Source: Branchiostoma belcheri (Eukaryota > Chordata > Leptocardii > Amphioxiformes > Branchiostomatidae). Taken from it: a stretch of DNA of 64,000 nucleotides. The translations under genes were made by a program, and so were the position numbers. The stretch spans positions 147,845 through 211,844 of the forward strand of contig NW_017803841.1 in the NCBI RefSeq assembly GCF_001625305.1, written 5' to 3'. Shown in pieces: positions 1 through 11,840 of this stretch (its first letter is position 1; every line of letters begins with the position of its first letter). Under the pieces are notes generated by a model. The model did not search any database, was not told the origin of the DNA, and worked only from the letters and a program-made list of their open reading frames with translations.

Positions 1-154
1 NNNNNNNNNNNNNNNNNNNNNNNNNNNNNNNNNNNNNNNNNNNNNNNNNNNNNNNNNNNNNNNNNNNNNNNNNNNNNNNNNNNNNNNNNNNNNNNNNNNN
101 NNNNNNNNNNNNNNNNNNNNNNNNNNNNNNNNNNNNNNNNNNNNNNNNNNNNNN
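1..154. other. assembly gap (N run)
   Basis: Run of N. The MULE-type repeat that follows may continue into it. Confidence 0.99.
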
Positions 155-262
155 CTTTAGATTACAAAACCATCTGCTCAGAACTGGTCAGTCTATGTGT
201 ACTTATCTCAGTTAACTAAGTGTTTAAGAAGAGGAGCATATTGACACAGTCCGGATCCAACC

Positions 263-1230
263 GTGCCCTTTCTGCTAAGACTATGTCACCCCAGTGCTAA
301 ACACTCTTCGCTGGGAACGCTTGTACCTGGTACAATAAGGTACATCCGGGCACATCTTCTGAGAGGTGGGAGATCATCACCATTTCCCTGCCAGAACGCA
401 ACCACGTCCTCCTCTGGTGGTCAGCAACGTTGTTCCCGGACGCTGACATTCCGCCTCTCCTCTTCTTAGCCTCCCTGTACCGCTTGTTGACTTGTTTTGA
501 CGTTTGCTGGCTGTACTGCTAGTGGCAGTTCCTCTTCCTGCCTCCGAAATGCTATGCTCGGTATAACATCACAGGCAGCAGTACCTTAAGTGATAACAAC
601 AACATAGGCCATAATTAGAGATGTACGGTTTACTGTATGTTAAACAAGAAACTATCAATCTTATTTCAATCTTTCCATTGAAGATCTCATCACCATACAA
701 AGTGTTGGAGTACCGTGCACCAGTGTGGCATCCGGGACTCACCTGTGCACAGTCGGAAAACTCGAACCAGTACAGTGGAGAGCAGTCAGTGCTTTTAATA
801 TTGGTATTGATCACAACTGCACTATGTATTGGTATGAATTATTTTGTGCAGAGTGCAATTGAAAACTGTAGGTACATATGTGATATTCCTACAGTGTGGT
901 TACCTCAAATAAACATTGGTTTGAGCCATGCAATTTACAAAACAAAATTAACCTGATTCACTTCATAGGTAAACTTACCGATTTTCTCCATTGTTTCACC
1001 TCGACACCGCACATCTGCTGAATCCGGGTCATGTGAATTCCCATGCGGTTTGTCCCCTGGGTATGTGCCTGCAATACAACATGATGATTTAGCCTGATAG
1101 TGATGGCCATTGATATGACACCATGAACCATATTGCTAGATTCACTTTGCATGGTGTAGTCGGTTATTCAACACTGTAACTTTGTATCTAAATTGAGCAA
1201 ATACTAATGACTAGTCTGTGCAAGTTTTTT
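263..1230 (-). mobile_element. MULE-type transposon 5' region, copy A
   Basis: This block is a close copy of about 53417-54224, in the same orientation, and both copies diverge after the same point (GTCTGTGCAAGTTTTT). In the second copy it lies directly upstream of a recognisable MULE transposase on the minus strand, so it is read as the N-terminal coding part of the same element. Two minus-strand reading frames are kept in both copies. One is around 958-1152 and contains TNRMG and MCGVEVKQW; the other is around 660-814 and contains YWFEFSDCAQ and LYGDEIFNGKIEIR. The frames are interrupted, and nothing here corresponds to the transposase domain itself, so this copy is truncated. Function of the N-terminal part is not recognised. 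Confidence 0.6.
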
Positions 1231-2960
1231 TTACCATGTTTAAATAGCAGACTAATTTGGCCATTTGCTGAGTCTAATCTTTGAACTGGTCTCAGGAAAG
1301 GACAAACCATAGCACAATTTGTTTCACACAGACTTCAGCATAGATAAAACAATAATTGCTTGTAAGAACTTGCATTGGACAGCTCAGCCAGAAAAAATAT
1401 TATGAGCCAACTGTTCCTTTTTTTTTTTGGAGAGATGCACTTGGATTAATTGGACAAGGATATATGTAACCTAATATTAAAAGCTGAGACAATTATTAAT
1501 CGTAGATAATATAGACCTGCAACACTCTGCAATCCTCTATTCCTTCGTCCTCATCTATACCAGAAAGTCATTTAATATGTATTACAGTGTTACGCTTAAA
1601 CGTAAGTAGTAAACAATAATGGCTGCTTAGAACAACAAAAAACTGACCTTCCATAAAACTCCACAATCCCACTGGTCAGTCAATAGCCACAATCCCACTG
1701 GTCAGCCAGTAGGTCGGTCTTAAGCTGATGACGTCGTCCAGCTTTACAGTACAGCGCCATGGACTGTCCCTTAATAGGCTGAGGTTTGCCAACTGCTGCA
1801 TGCATTCAGTACCTGTAAAGTGCAATTTGAACTATCTTAAGGGTGTATTGATAAAGTTGAACTATTATAAGGGTGTCTCAATATGATGATACAGCTTGAA
1901 GTCGAAATATTCTTAAAGTTTAACCATCTTAAGGGCGTATCAATGCAATGACACTGCTGTTATAGGTGTGAACACTCCTTTGTTCTGCCTCGGGTGTATG
2001 CCGAACTTGCAACTCCTGCCTGATCGGCTTCTGCATTCCAGCTACTCCTGCACACAACATACAAGATACAAAGCAATTCATTGATTACTGAGATCCATTC
2101 AATATTTATCAACAAAGCGACAGACTAATAACACTGAAAAGTTACTTCTTGGTGTAGTTGAACAATCTGTCTATCATAGCCAAGTCTGTGCCCTATGCTT
2201 TTATAAATATATGGCAAGTATGGCATAAATTTGTTAGTTACGTATGTCTCCCTACATTACGAAAGTCGCTGTATTTTTGTTGTGTCAATAGTAGTCATTT
2301 TTATGAATTAACACTACCGGGCTAACTCCGCCCCAACTTCTGTGGTCTGGCGCCGGCTCACCGCTCACATTCGCTCGGACGTCTCTGGTTCTTGGCCAAA
2401 GTATTTCCTTTTTTCTGAATGTACAATAAAGGCGGACCTACCTTCTTCATGTAGACAGAAACCCAGCAATCTACTCCTGAGGCATGGTGCCAGATCAGTT
2501 CTAGCCTGACTTTGGTCCCGGCCCTGACCCGAATTCCGGCGTTCAGTCAGGCACTGCAGGATTAAAAGAAAGTTATTAGATTTCAATCACTTTTCTACAG
2601 CCCTATATTTATATATCTGCTGCTGATTTACGGCACAAGTGTAGCATAACGAAAACATGAATTTGTCTCGTACCCTGCATGGCAAAACGGGGTTAATAAA
2701 GACGTCGCAGTGGAATTATCTTATATTTTGTGAGGCCAACGTAAGTTTTGGAGAGGGGGCGTACGACAGCCAGTCACGGATCCGCCTGAAACAGTCCTTG
2801 TACAAACCTTTGCAATAATCTGAGTAACATGAATGGTCCATGACATGGTGGAGGCTAAAGTAACCCCAATATGCTCATGCTGTTGTACGGATTGAATACA
2901 AGAATTGCCAAGGAAAAGAGGTGGGTGAATAGGACGTGTACGTTTTCTTGAAAAGCAAAG
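1231..2960. other. no gene seen; short degenerate repeats
   Basis: No convincing coding sequence. An ACAATCCCACTGGTCAG block is repeated at about 1661 and 1690. A degenerate motif around CTTAAGGGTGT recurs between 1835 and 1950. The minus-strand frame at 2365-2586 has no recognisable domain. Confidence 0.5.
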
Positions 2961-2975
2961 TTCTTTAGATTTAGA

Positions 2976-3170
2976 TTAATTAAGCTCCATTAACCATTTG
3001 TTTTCCCATGATAAAATTTTATGGAGATCAGAATTAAGCCTCAAAGATGTGACAATGTGGTTGTCAACAACATCAATTAGCGAACTATCGTCCGCAAAAA
3101 GAAAAGGTTGGGTTGACAGGTCATCCACCATATCATTAATATAAATGAGGATAAATTGTAGGGTTGCAGT
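2976..3170 (-). pseudogene. non-LTR retrotransposon reverse transcriptase fragment
   Basis: The minus-strand frame reads FILIYINDMVDDL, then LFADDSSLI, then LNSDLHKILSWENKWLM. This is the palm region of a non-LTR reverse transcriptase, with the FADD catalytic aspartates followed by the conserved L-x-x-DL-x-x-I-x-x-W block. Only about 65 residues remain. The thumb and endonuclease are absent, so it is a truncated relic. The clade (CR1/Jockey-like) is a guess. Confidence 0.8.
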
Positions 3171-3422
3171 GGGCACAGGATCCTTACACCCAGAATTCTG
3201 CTCCTGCTGGCCTAGTCTCTCCAGTCTGTCAAGGCTGTCTCGTCGATATTCCCACTAACCTTGCTGCATTTTTTGAAGTGGTTCTCCACCTTGCAGCATT
3301 TGACAACGTGTGCGGGGTTGAATGGACAGTGGACGAGCTGACCTGGAACAGAGATGAACTTCACGATCTTTCTTGTGTCATCTTTGTACTCCCTCATTTG
3401 TGTTGTGTGCCTGGGCTAAGAC

Positions 3423-3459
<37 letters not shown>

Positions 3460-5560
3460 TAATAAAGTAAATAAATAAATATACCTGGTTATTTCGGATC
3501 GACCGAGGTACATAGGTAAATATCACTGCAAGTAATATTTGTGTGGCCCTTATCTCTTCTGCTTTTCTATCACAGTGGTATGGTGACACAGGTGTCCTTT
3601 GTCAAGGTCACCTTTTTCAAGGACATCATACTGACCTTACGTTCTTTTATCATCAATTGATGCATGTCATGTATAGTGACAATGCTTTATACATGGTTTG
3701 ATACATCAAAACAAAAGTTACACACCATTGTTTATTCAGAAAACAAAACTGTAAGTTGTTTTATCAGATCAATGACTGCAGACTGTAGAAGTTACTGAGC
3801 TGTAAGTTGTCATTGTTAAAAAAAAACACGGATAACCACAGATCTGATGTATGAGTGAAAAAGAAGTAATGTAGCTTGTAAATTTTAACACCTGTTGTCA
3901 CCTAGTGATGATAAAAACTGCCTATTGTATTTCTGTTGTCAACCAGAGTTTGTCTTCTGAGGTTCAAACAGCTACTTTATTCCAATTGGTATCATTTTCT
4001 CTAACTTTGATATAATACATGTACAACAATACCTATGCTATCTGTGGGCTCAACTGTTTATTATTATTATTATTATTCAGATTGACCTTGTCGATTCTCC
4101 TGTGTGAGGAAAGGTATGTCATGAAAAACCATACTGTGAACCACCCTATCTTAGACGTAGGCCAGTCCTCTTACAGAACACCCCTATCTTACATTTAGTA
4201 GTCTAGAATAGTCCAACTCAAGCTCAAGAACCTCACTCTGGTGCTAAGAGTCCTTAGAGACAGGACAATAAAGTATGAAGCTCCACTAAAGTCCAGTGTG
4301 CGGCCTGTTCATTACGAGCTACAAGAACAACTTGCAACAATGTTCTTCGCAAGTTCCTGTATTGTTGACTTGCCCAGCCACTTAACCAGATTTTTGTATG
4401 GTTCCCATGTGTTAAACTCTGGTGGGTAGCCCTGCCACTTAACCTGGTAGTGTATGGCCCTTCATTCTCTTCTTGCCAACCAGGCTTTCCACCACATCCA
4501 GCTCTTCCCTTGGCTCCACATCGCTGTTGTTGATCTTTTCTAGGAGCTCCATAGCTGTAAACAGATGCACAAAGATAAAATAAGTATTGGTATTATAAGG
4601 GAAGTTTTCATTAAAGGTGTATGTGATGACATACTGCCACGTCACTAGACTGCTTTAATTTATGTTTCTGGAAAGTTACCAGACCTTGAGTCCAGTATAA
4701 AATGGATTTCCATTTTTGAGGAATGGCAGAAATCAACTGCATATATCCAAAACAAGCACAAATAGTGCCATATTGTATTGAAAATTCTTCAAATGCCATC
4801 ATAGTGCCTACCCTATTTAAAATATCATTCATAAAAACAATATTCCTCTTTATGAAAGTGCTAATGTAGACATGTGCTCAATCAATAAGAATGTTGCTAT
4901 TCATGAATTAAAGCTGTTTAACAATTGCCGCACTTGTGGGAGCCTATACTGATATTTAAACCATGCATCTAGTTGGTGGTTGAATACTTAAAAAAACGTT
5001 TCGTTACGATATGGCATCACGTTAACATTACTCAACCGTCCAGGACGGACGGTAGTTAAATACTTAAAAACAAAGACCTGCAATCCTAAAGGTATTACAC
5101 TCGAGGAGGCTGTAACTGGCCGCGGGGCATGTGGTGCCGCTCCTGGGGGTTACATAAGGTTACATATATGTAAGATGGGAAGCAAAATATGAGACCATCC
5201 ATATACACGTAACGAACATATGTTCTCCAGGTTTTAAATCTCGTTCACTTTGTTGCTTATTTGTTAAATTTCCAATATGACGACCCTTTTTCACACTGTG
5301 ATAGACCAGTCTGCATATTTATTTACATACCTGATGCTAATATGTTTGTAAAATATATAAAATTACTTACAATTGTTATATCACCATTATAGTCTTACTG
5401 ATTGTTTCTAAGATTAACTCAATAGATCGCATCATCTGGACAACCCCAATTTCTTTATGTGTTTAGCCAGAATCGGCGGCAGTTGGATACATTACGCCGA
5501 ACGACTTCTTGCGCCTAACCCAACTAACTCGATAAGAATCTATATCTGCCACAAAGATTC
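3171..5560. other. no gene seen; simple repeats
   Basis: AT-rich and without a supported coding region. It contains an (AT)n tract at about 3437-3462 and a (TTA)n tract at about 4060-4077. The block at about 5466-5530 resembles 27888-27945 (shared core GCCGAACGACTTCTTGCGCC, diverged), suggesting a dispersed repeat tail. Confidence 0.5.
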
Positions 5561-5976
5561 AGATGCCGAAATACTACTACACAGTGTCAGAAATCCTTTA
5601 TTTCATGGAAAAACTTATTACAGGAGCTGACGGGGGACAGTCAATTTTTTCTATCAATTTCTTTCCATTATTTCCAAAATTCTTAAATTTATTCTTCATT
5701 CAAATATATTTAGGAAAGAGAAACATATTTAAGCATTGCAGAGCCATGTGTAAACTTCGCACTAGTGATAATCCCTTACGTATAGAATCGGGCAGGCATA
5801 GCCGTACCCCTCTGAGAGATAGAACGTGCGAATTCTGTAATCAATTATATGTTGAAAACGAGATACACTTTCTACTTGACTGTACATTATATAAAGATGA
5901 ACGACAAGAGCTATTCGGTACTTTAAATGACAATTTGACAAGATATGTAAGAAATGTCAAAGCAGGACAAGTTTAA
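5560..5976 (+). pseudogene. LINE ORF C-terminal zinc-knuckle fragment
   Basis: The end of this frame reads KLRTSDNPLRIESGRH, then RDRTCEFCNQ, then ENEIHFLLDCTLY. It is a C-x2-C...H-x4-C motif preceded by the L-R-T-S...I-E-S/R-G-R block, found at the C-terminus of many invertebrate non-LTR retrotransposon polymerases. About the last 80 residues look genuine; the upstream part of the frame (from the Met at 5563) is not recognisable. A second decayed copy of the same kind lies at 16640-17514 on the same strand. No reverse transcriptase core is visible upstream, so this is a truncated copy. Confidence 0.7.
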
Positions 5977-6540
5977 ACACTTGATGTCATGCAAGAACGA
6001 ATGTAAAGTATGTAATTAATTATATATCCAAATGTTTCAAAAAGAGAGAACAAAGGGTAACTAACAGTAGATGATAGGTAGTATATAGATTTCTAGCACT
6101 TTGCATTAGAATATATAATGTATATAATAATAATACTCTATTCTACTGTACTGTCTCTATTCTTATCAAGAAGATACTCAAGTCGATGGTGATGTCACCT
6201 GGCACCTGGAACAAATTCAAACACTGTTAACAGATGCAACTGTTGTACTAATACTAATCATCATTTACCGTGTGGTTTTGTCTCTACATATACTTATGTA
6301 TGCGTGAAATAACTCGGTTGATTTATTCACAGCAAAGACGGGAGGAAGTAAACGATAAACGGTTAATGTCTTCAGATGTATTTACTCAGATTTACCGAAT
6401 CAAGCTGTGCGAAGGCAGGGTGATGTCCTTAAAACCAAGATATTCTACGGAGAAATGAAAATACACAAACCTTCGCTAGAGTCCGCCATCTTGAATTTGC
6501 CGCGGAGGTCACGTGATCCAGGCGCAGGTCACCAAATTAG
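5977..6540. other. no gene seen
   Basis: AT-rich sequence without a recognisable domain or strong splice structure. Confidence 0.4.
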
Positions 6541-6542
6541 TA

Positions 6543-6724
6543 AGGATGGTATGTTTCCGTGTAATGGATCGTATGTATTCCGTAAAAATCGTATGTTTCT
6601 GGTAATGGATCGTATGTATTCCATAAAATTCGTATATTTCCGAGTAGTGGATCGTATGAATTCCATAAAATTCGTATGAATTCTGTAAAATTCGTATGTA
6701 TTCCGTAAAATTCGTATGAATTCT
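6543..6724. repeat. degenerate ~20-bp tandem repeat
   Basis: Units resemble CGTATGTATTCCGTAAAATT, with some expanded by GTAATGGAT-like insertions. The repeat keeps several minus-strand frames open, giving repeats of the type YEFYGIHT; these are by-products of the repeat, not evidence of a protein. Confidence 0.85.
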
Positions 6725-7025
6725 TTCCCACCCCTGGTCTGGTAAGGTTGGAAAACTGCAGAAGTCATCTGGGTAAGGTGGGGGTGATGGAATCATAATA
6801 TCTCTTTGACTAATGAAAATAAAACAAACTGAACAGAAGTAATCAGTATAACTCAAAAGGAAAATAACATCTGTATCGGGATGGTTCACTACATAAACTA
6901 AATACAACATCACTAGGTTCTCAGAACCAAAACAAAAACATAAAGGCCGCGCCATTCATGTGGGGCACTGTGTGGCTCCTCTGAACTGTATCATTCATTT
7001 ACAGTATTCCGCAAGAAGGAAAATA

Positions 7026-7610
7026 TAACAGAAACATAATATAACAAAATACCATAACAATAAAGCAAGCTTGAAGAACTTGTTGATCATTTCCCTTTTC
7101 AGCACAAGCAGCACAATAAATTATACAACAACCAAAATCAAATTATAAAGGAAAACAGAATACAAAATCATGTGCTGAAAGGGCTTCCCCTTAATCATAA
7201 TTCAGGGGTGAATATCTGTTCAAACAAAAAGTAACAGAAACATAATAGGAATCAAAATTCAAAATCATACCAAATGATAAACAGAGTGAAAAAAAAATGA
7301 ACTTCTCATTAATATATGCCTACCATTGTAGACATAACAAAATATCATAATAGTAAAGCAAGCTTGAAGAACTTGTTGCTCATTTCCCTTATCAGCACAG
7401 TAAATTATACAACAACCAAATCAAATTATAAAGGTAACAGAAAACAAAATCATGTGCTGAAAGGGCTTCCCCTTAATCATAGTTCAGGGGTGACTATCTG
7501 TTCAAACAAAAAGTAACAGAAACATAATAGGATTCAAAATCATACCAAATGATAAATAAACAGAATGAAAAATAAACTTCTCATCAGTATATGCCTACCA
7601 TTATAGAGTG
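7026..7610. repeat. tandem duplication, ~290-bp unit
   Basis: The block beginning around CAAGCTTGAAGAACTTGTTG, with the downstream marker ATCATGTGCTGAAAGGGCTT, occurs twice head-to-tail with small differences. No coding function is seen. Confidence 0.85.
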
Positions 7611-7897
7611 CCAGTAACATCTTTTTCTTAATTTAACAATAAATACAGAAAATATTTGTATTTCAGTCATTTAATATCCATGGTATCAATCAAATATACA
7701 TGTCACATGCCACAATAACTCCTGAGCTGTACACAGTGCATCATTAAATCTGTTACTTCCGGGGACAGTATACATCTGTTCCTGCCAGGGACAATATGCC
7801 ACACATTTTCTTACAGTATACTGCAGATTTCAAATATCACTGGGTACAAAAATACATAATAGGATACATACATGATATAAATCTATACTGTTATTAT

Positions 7898-8770
7898 TCA
7901 CGAAAATACAAGATCTACTGCGTCCACTGTTTTCAGAGTTTTCCCATTGACTACAAGGATTGCACTAGTGTCCTTTGGTGGTACTCTGATGAAGACTCTG
8001 GCCTCCTTGTTCTCTGACTTAGCCTTGTCAATCTCAGTGTCTCTGTCTGCCATCAGTTTGGCTCTTGCTTGCTGGAGTGGACGTGGCAAGTGTTCGTGTA
8101 CCGCATACCCCTTCTTCTTGTCTGCGTGTAGCTTCTTCCATGTGGCGAGGATCAGTTCCCTGTGTTGTAGACTCACCAGTCGCACCAGCATGGCAGAATT
8201 GGGTTGACTCTCTGTAGGACGAGACAGCCGGTGTACTGCCACCAAGAGAGGAACTACGCTGATACCAAGATGGCGTGACAGGAAACTGAGGACAACTTGA
8301 TCCGGGGACTCTTCTTTGTGATACGCTAGGCCGCGGATTATAATATCTGACTTCATAGAGTATCTCTCCGAAATCAGTATAGCCCTGATCCGCTCACGTT
8401 TTTCACGTTGCAAAGCTTGCTGCAGCTCCTCAATCTCTTTACTCTGGTAGCTGACAGACTCACGCAATCCATTCACCTCAGCACCCAAGTTTTCCAGCTT
8501 AGAATTCACGGCCCGTATCTGCTCAGACAACTCCACTCGGACAGACTTAAACTCAGCCATCACTTCCGCATGTAGTGACTTACTTTCAGTTGCTAGCAGC
8601 TGCACCAGGGGTCGTAACTCAGGCGCGATACTGTCAAGATTCAGGTCCGCACCACCCGCCATCTTCAGAGGTGTGGGAGGGGGGCACTTCTCCTGCACTT
8701 CGAGCTGCGTACGTGGACTTGTTTGCTCAGCGCTGCTCTTCCTCGCTCGTTTTGTTGCTCGCTTCCGCAT
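7898..8770 (-). CDS. LINE ORF1-like nucleic-acid chaperone protein
   Basis: The open frame continues up to 8869, but the Met at 8770 (MRKRATKRARKSS) is the more natural start because a basic N-terminus follows it. Next come a glutamate/lysine-rich coiled coil (about residues 65-150 from that Met, with ELSEQIRAVNSKLENLG and SKEIEELQQALQREKRER), and an RRM-like segment (SDIIIRGLAYHKEE, VHRLSR, AMLVRLVSLQHRELIL). The C-terminal part contains KKGYAVHEHLPRPL and ends with PPKDTSAILVVNGK. This layout (basic, coiled coil, RRM, C-terminal domain) is that of ORF1p of L1/Tx1-type LINEs, a trimeric RNA-binding chaperone for the retrotransposon RNP. No ORF2 follows downstream on the minus strand, so the element is not complete. 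The ORF itself has no internal stops. Confidence 0.75.
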   Translation of the reverse strand: MRKRATKRARKSSAEQTSPRTQLEVQEKCPPPTPLKMAGGADLNLDSIAPELRPLVQLLATESKSLHAEVMAEFKSVRVELSEQIRAVNSKLENLGAEVNGLRESVSYQSKEIEELQQALQREKRERIRAILISERYSMKSDIIIRGLAYHKEESPDQVVLSFLSRHLGISVVPLLVAVHRLSRPTESQPNSAMLVRLVSLQHRELILATWKKLHADKKKGYAVHEHLPRPLQQARAKLMADRDTEIDKAKSENKEARVFIRVPPKDTSAILVVNGKTLKTVDAVDLVFS

Positions 8771-9077
8771 CCAGACAGGTAACGGGTGACACAGCAGTTC
8801 GTAGATAGCGGAATAATAGTGTTTCGGAGCGAAAAGACGGCGGAATATGCCAAAACGTTTGAGCCTCACAACAACACGTCTCTACCCACGCGCCGCCATT
8901 TTGAATCCCTCCGCTGTTCACTGTTATGGGGCACCGTACGACGTCCACATGCGACCTTAAAACTCGGGTCAAGAGATTTTATTACAGAGCAGATGGATGT
9001 TCATCTAGCACATGTCTGAGTCATGATAATACAAAATATACAGAGTGCTTTCTTCAGTGGCATGGACCAATGGTTTC

Positions 9078-9509
9078 CTAAAAGGTGGATATACATTTAT
9101 GAAAGAACTCACTGGAGATGGAGAGGTCAGCTGTCCACAGCTTTTCCTCTTCCCGTACTGCCTTGCCATACCAGTTAATGTAAGGTACTGCGTGCTTGTC
9201 AACTAAAATGAAGTGCTGATGTCGGCCGAAATAGACACAGTCATGAAACAAAAATCCAATACAAAACCATCTTTTAAAAACCATTCCCCTAGGGTAACGA
9301 TGTGGTCTCAAACCAAGTAGGATGTGATCAATTTCCTGCAGGTGGTGCCCGCAGTAGTACCCTTCCTTTCTGTCCGACTTGAACCACAGGCTCATGAGAC
9401 CCTTTGTTATACGCAGGAGGATACCGTGCATGTAGTCGACGGTCATACCACTGATGAGGTTGACCTTTGGTGCCAAGAATAACCAGGGTGGGTCTTTGAT
9501 TCCAGACAC
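9078..9509 (-). pseudogene. EnSpm/CACTA transposase fragment
   Basis: The frame reads SGIKDPPWLFLAPKVNLISG, then MTVDYMHGILLRITKGLMSL, WF, then LQEIDHILLGLRP. This resembles the GxKGPS...VDYMH...LLG...LWF...IDxxLLxIxPP block of animal and plant EnSpm (CACTA) transposases (recalled family pattern). After RPHRYPRGM the expected continuation is lost, probably by a frameshift, and no terminal inverted repeats were identified around it. It is a truncated relic. A probable non-autonomous EnSpm-like element with CACG ends is present at 39170-40141. Confidence 0.65.
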
Positions 9510-9632
9510 CTAGTTGGACACATTGTTCAGTCTGGTCTACCATCAGTGACATGGTTGGTGTGATAACAATGCTAAAAACCTAAATAACACCCTTCGGTTA
9601 AATTTGGGAATTCCAGTTTAATTTGGAACTGC

Positions 9633-10082
9633 TCACTTGTTAGTCTTGCCAGTTCTTTTGCCCGTTCGATGCTGGATTTTACTTCGTCCAACCGTTTGAT
9701 GGCTGGACAAACGACAGTGGTTTTGTTGGTGTTGACAGGAGGAGGGCTGCTGTTGTACCCACAGTGTCCTAACAGTTTTTATCAGAACTGTAGTCCTTGT
9801 ACTGGATTGTTGGATGTTTTGCACCTGACTGCATAGTGAACCTAAAGCAGTGGGGGACAGAGTGGCCAGAGATGTTTCCAGTTCATCAGACAGCCACTCT
9901 TTGTAGTCAGCCACATGCTTGATATGAAAGGCCTCGGGTGATGGAGTATATGATTTTTCAATTGTATGGATCAGCTCCAGTAGAGTGGTTGCCTCAGATC
10001 TTTTTAGAGTGGTAGAAATCCTGCTGAAAAACTGATCTACATCTTCGTGAGTATGTCCAACAACCAAGAAACTGAGCTTCAC
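9633..10082 (-). CDS. GHTHED-motif exon of a mobile-element-like protein
   Basis: The frame reads LSFLVVGHTHEDVDQFFSR and later SYTPSPEAFH and VADYKEWLSDELE. The VGHTHEDVDQ signature is typical of a transposon-associated RNase H-like domain (DUF7869-like; recalled, not searched). On the minus strand it is preceded by a TTTTTTTCAG acceptor, so it looks like a 5'-spliced exon. The last third (polar, Gln/Ser-rich) is not recognisable. It lies downstream, in the same orientation, of the 15400-15841 and 11841-12221 segments, and may belong to the same element. Confidence 0.55.
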   Translation of the reverse strand: MKLSFLVVGHTHEDVDQFFSRISTTLKRSEATTLLELIHTIEKSYTPSPEAFHIKHVADYKEWLSDELETSLATLSPTALGSLCSQVQNIQQSSTRTTVLIKTVRTLWVQQQPSSCQHQQNHCRLSSHQTVGRSKIQHRTGKRTGKTNK

Positions 10083-10362
10083 CTGAAAAAAATAAATAGA
10101 AATAAGATCAACAATAAGGAAATGATGGGAATTTCAAACTTAAGCTGAGTGGAAATAAACATTATTTTTTTATTATTATCATTATACTAGTTTATTTGGA
10201 TAAAGTAGAGGATTATCTAAAAGCAAATGCAGACATAATTTTCCTAATCAATGAGAAACGTGAAATTACAAAATACATCACTCAAAAAGGTTAACATCAT
10301 TTTACATTGCCTAGGAGACTCAGTCAAGGTTGAATAAAAACTCCTGCTACCCATGAGCCCTT

Positions 10363-10639
10363 GTGAGCCTTTGGATTATACAATTATTGAAATGGGGGAG
10401 ATTTAAATATGGGTACACAACTATTGTTTATATCAAGTATTGTATTAACCTCCTTGTTTACATATTTATATATTTATATGCCCAGTCTGGCCATCACGCG
10501 CACATCTCCCCACCTATTGCCAGTAAGACAGGATCTCTTTTAATGGTCCCCAGTGAATCATATATATATATAAATTTAAATATTATGCTATGTAACAATT
10601 CTTACAGCCTTGTTACATCTTAGCATAATGATTGTGTAC
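10363..10639. other. no gene seen
   Basis: AT-rich sequence between minus-strand exons, with no recognisable product in either direction. Confidence 0.3.
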
Positions 10640-10802
10640 CTGTTTGGTAGCACAGTCACTCTCCACATTTGAAAGATGTAGATTAGTCATGATGTCATCC
10701 ACCATTGCCTCTGTTGCTGTAGCGGTCAGCATCAGGACAGGACAGCTCAGTACACTCCTGATGCTGGGTACCTTGAGGTAGTCTTCACGGAATGATGTAC
10801 CC
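10640..10802 (-). CDS. RecQ-like superfamily-2 helicase exon
   Basis: This 163-bp exon is flanked on the minus strand by a TTTACAG acceptor and a GTACAC donor. In the open phase it reads GTSFREDYLKVPSIRSVLSC, then PVLMLTATATEAMVDDIM, then NLHL. This is the RecQ pattern WG-x-x-FR-x-x-Y-x-x-L...LR followed by helicase motif III (LTATAT) and the D-I/L-x-x-L helix. The exon begins with one base that would complete the expected Trp codon. Motif I (Walker A) and the DEAH box should lie in upstream exons, which I could not find between 10.8 and 12.2 kb. It may be a mobile-element-carried helicase or a host gene relic. Confidence 0.65.
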
Positions 10803-11246
10803 CTGTAAATTAAACATTATACAAGCTTTAGCTTAAGCTCCATTTCAACTTATATTTCAGCCTCTGATTATAGCCTCTGATAGGACTGCCACTGAATGTA
10901 GAAAACATATAGTCTGAAGTTTCATTATTAATGTACAAAACTTCCATTGGGATTAACAGGTGAATGAAGATGTGTAATTTTCCACATTGCTTTGTTCAAG
11001 GAAATCAATACTAATATAGTAACCATCTCTTCCCTTCCAACAGCACCATTGACCGAGCTTCCCCCCCTTTTCATCATGAAACTGTTTCTCCACAAAACTA
11101 AAGTCGTCACAAGTTATTAACTTTGTCCTGTTGCTACCCTGCAAATACACTAAAAAGTTATTTCAAGAAATTTCTCCTTTCTGCTCCTTTTACAGGTGCA
11201 GTTTCATACATTACACAATTTAAACTTATTCTTTCCTTTATAAATG
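10803..11246. other. no recognised gene
   Basis: A minus-strand frame at 10953-11150 (KLITCDDFSFVEKQFHDEKG) is open but not recognised. Confidence 0.3.
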
Positions 11247-11480
11247 TCACAAGATATTAACTCTTCCATTCTGGTCTTTAACAGTGTTATTATGGCAGTC
11301 CAAATAGCATCCCCCCCCCCACTGTTTGGTCCAAGCCTGTTGATCTTTGCTACTATCGACATGACAATCTTGTAAACAAATTATATCCACTTTCAGTTCT
11401 TTCAAGTACCTGTAAATTCCTCTTCTTATGGTTTCATCTTTCATTCCATTAAGATTCAAGGTAATGATTTGCAAAACCAT
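11247..11480 (-). pseudogene. LINE ORF2 endonuclease N-terminus
   Basis: From the Met at 11480 the frame reads VLQIITLNLNGMKDETIRRG, then YLKELKVDIICLQDCHVDSS, then QWGGGCYLDCHNN. This is the start of the APE-type endonuclease of a Tx1/L1-like LINE ORF2, with the N-terminal Asn of LNLNG and a D-I-I-C-L-Q-D/E block. The usual metal-binding Glu (LQE) is Asp here. It breaks off after about 78 residues. It is not positioned as the ORF2 of the ORF1 at 7898-8770, because it lies upstream of that ORF. Confidence 0.75.
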
Positions 11481-11840
11481 AATAACACTGAGAAGGCAGA
11501 AAGGGATGTATCGAACCGGTTCCATTTTGTTTAATCTAAGGGACCCTGAAAAAAGAGGGTTAGATAAAACCAATTTAGATAAACCAATTTTAAAGAAAGG
11601 AAATTCAAGCTTTTCAGACATGTATAGTAAATTAAATGTAAGTTATGCATATCAACACTCTATTTCATGGAGGTATGAGATCTAGGAACTTTCTGTCGGC
11701 GGTCATGTTCCCCCGGCGGCGCACCAGCTCAGGTGGGGTGTTCCCGCCGGCATGTCGCTGTTGCTGGTGGAGGGTGTAGAGTTCGACATGAAAGGTAAAC
11801 AGGTCTATTCAGGGACCAAAAATAAATTTGTGTCTCATAC

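Noticed and set aside
6509-6955. Minus-strand frames with NSYEFYGIHT repeats
   Set aside because: Translation of a degenerate 20-bp tandem repeat in three phases.
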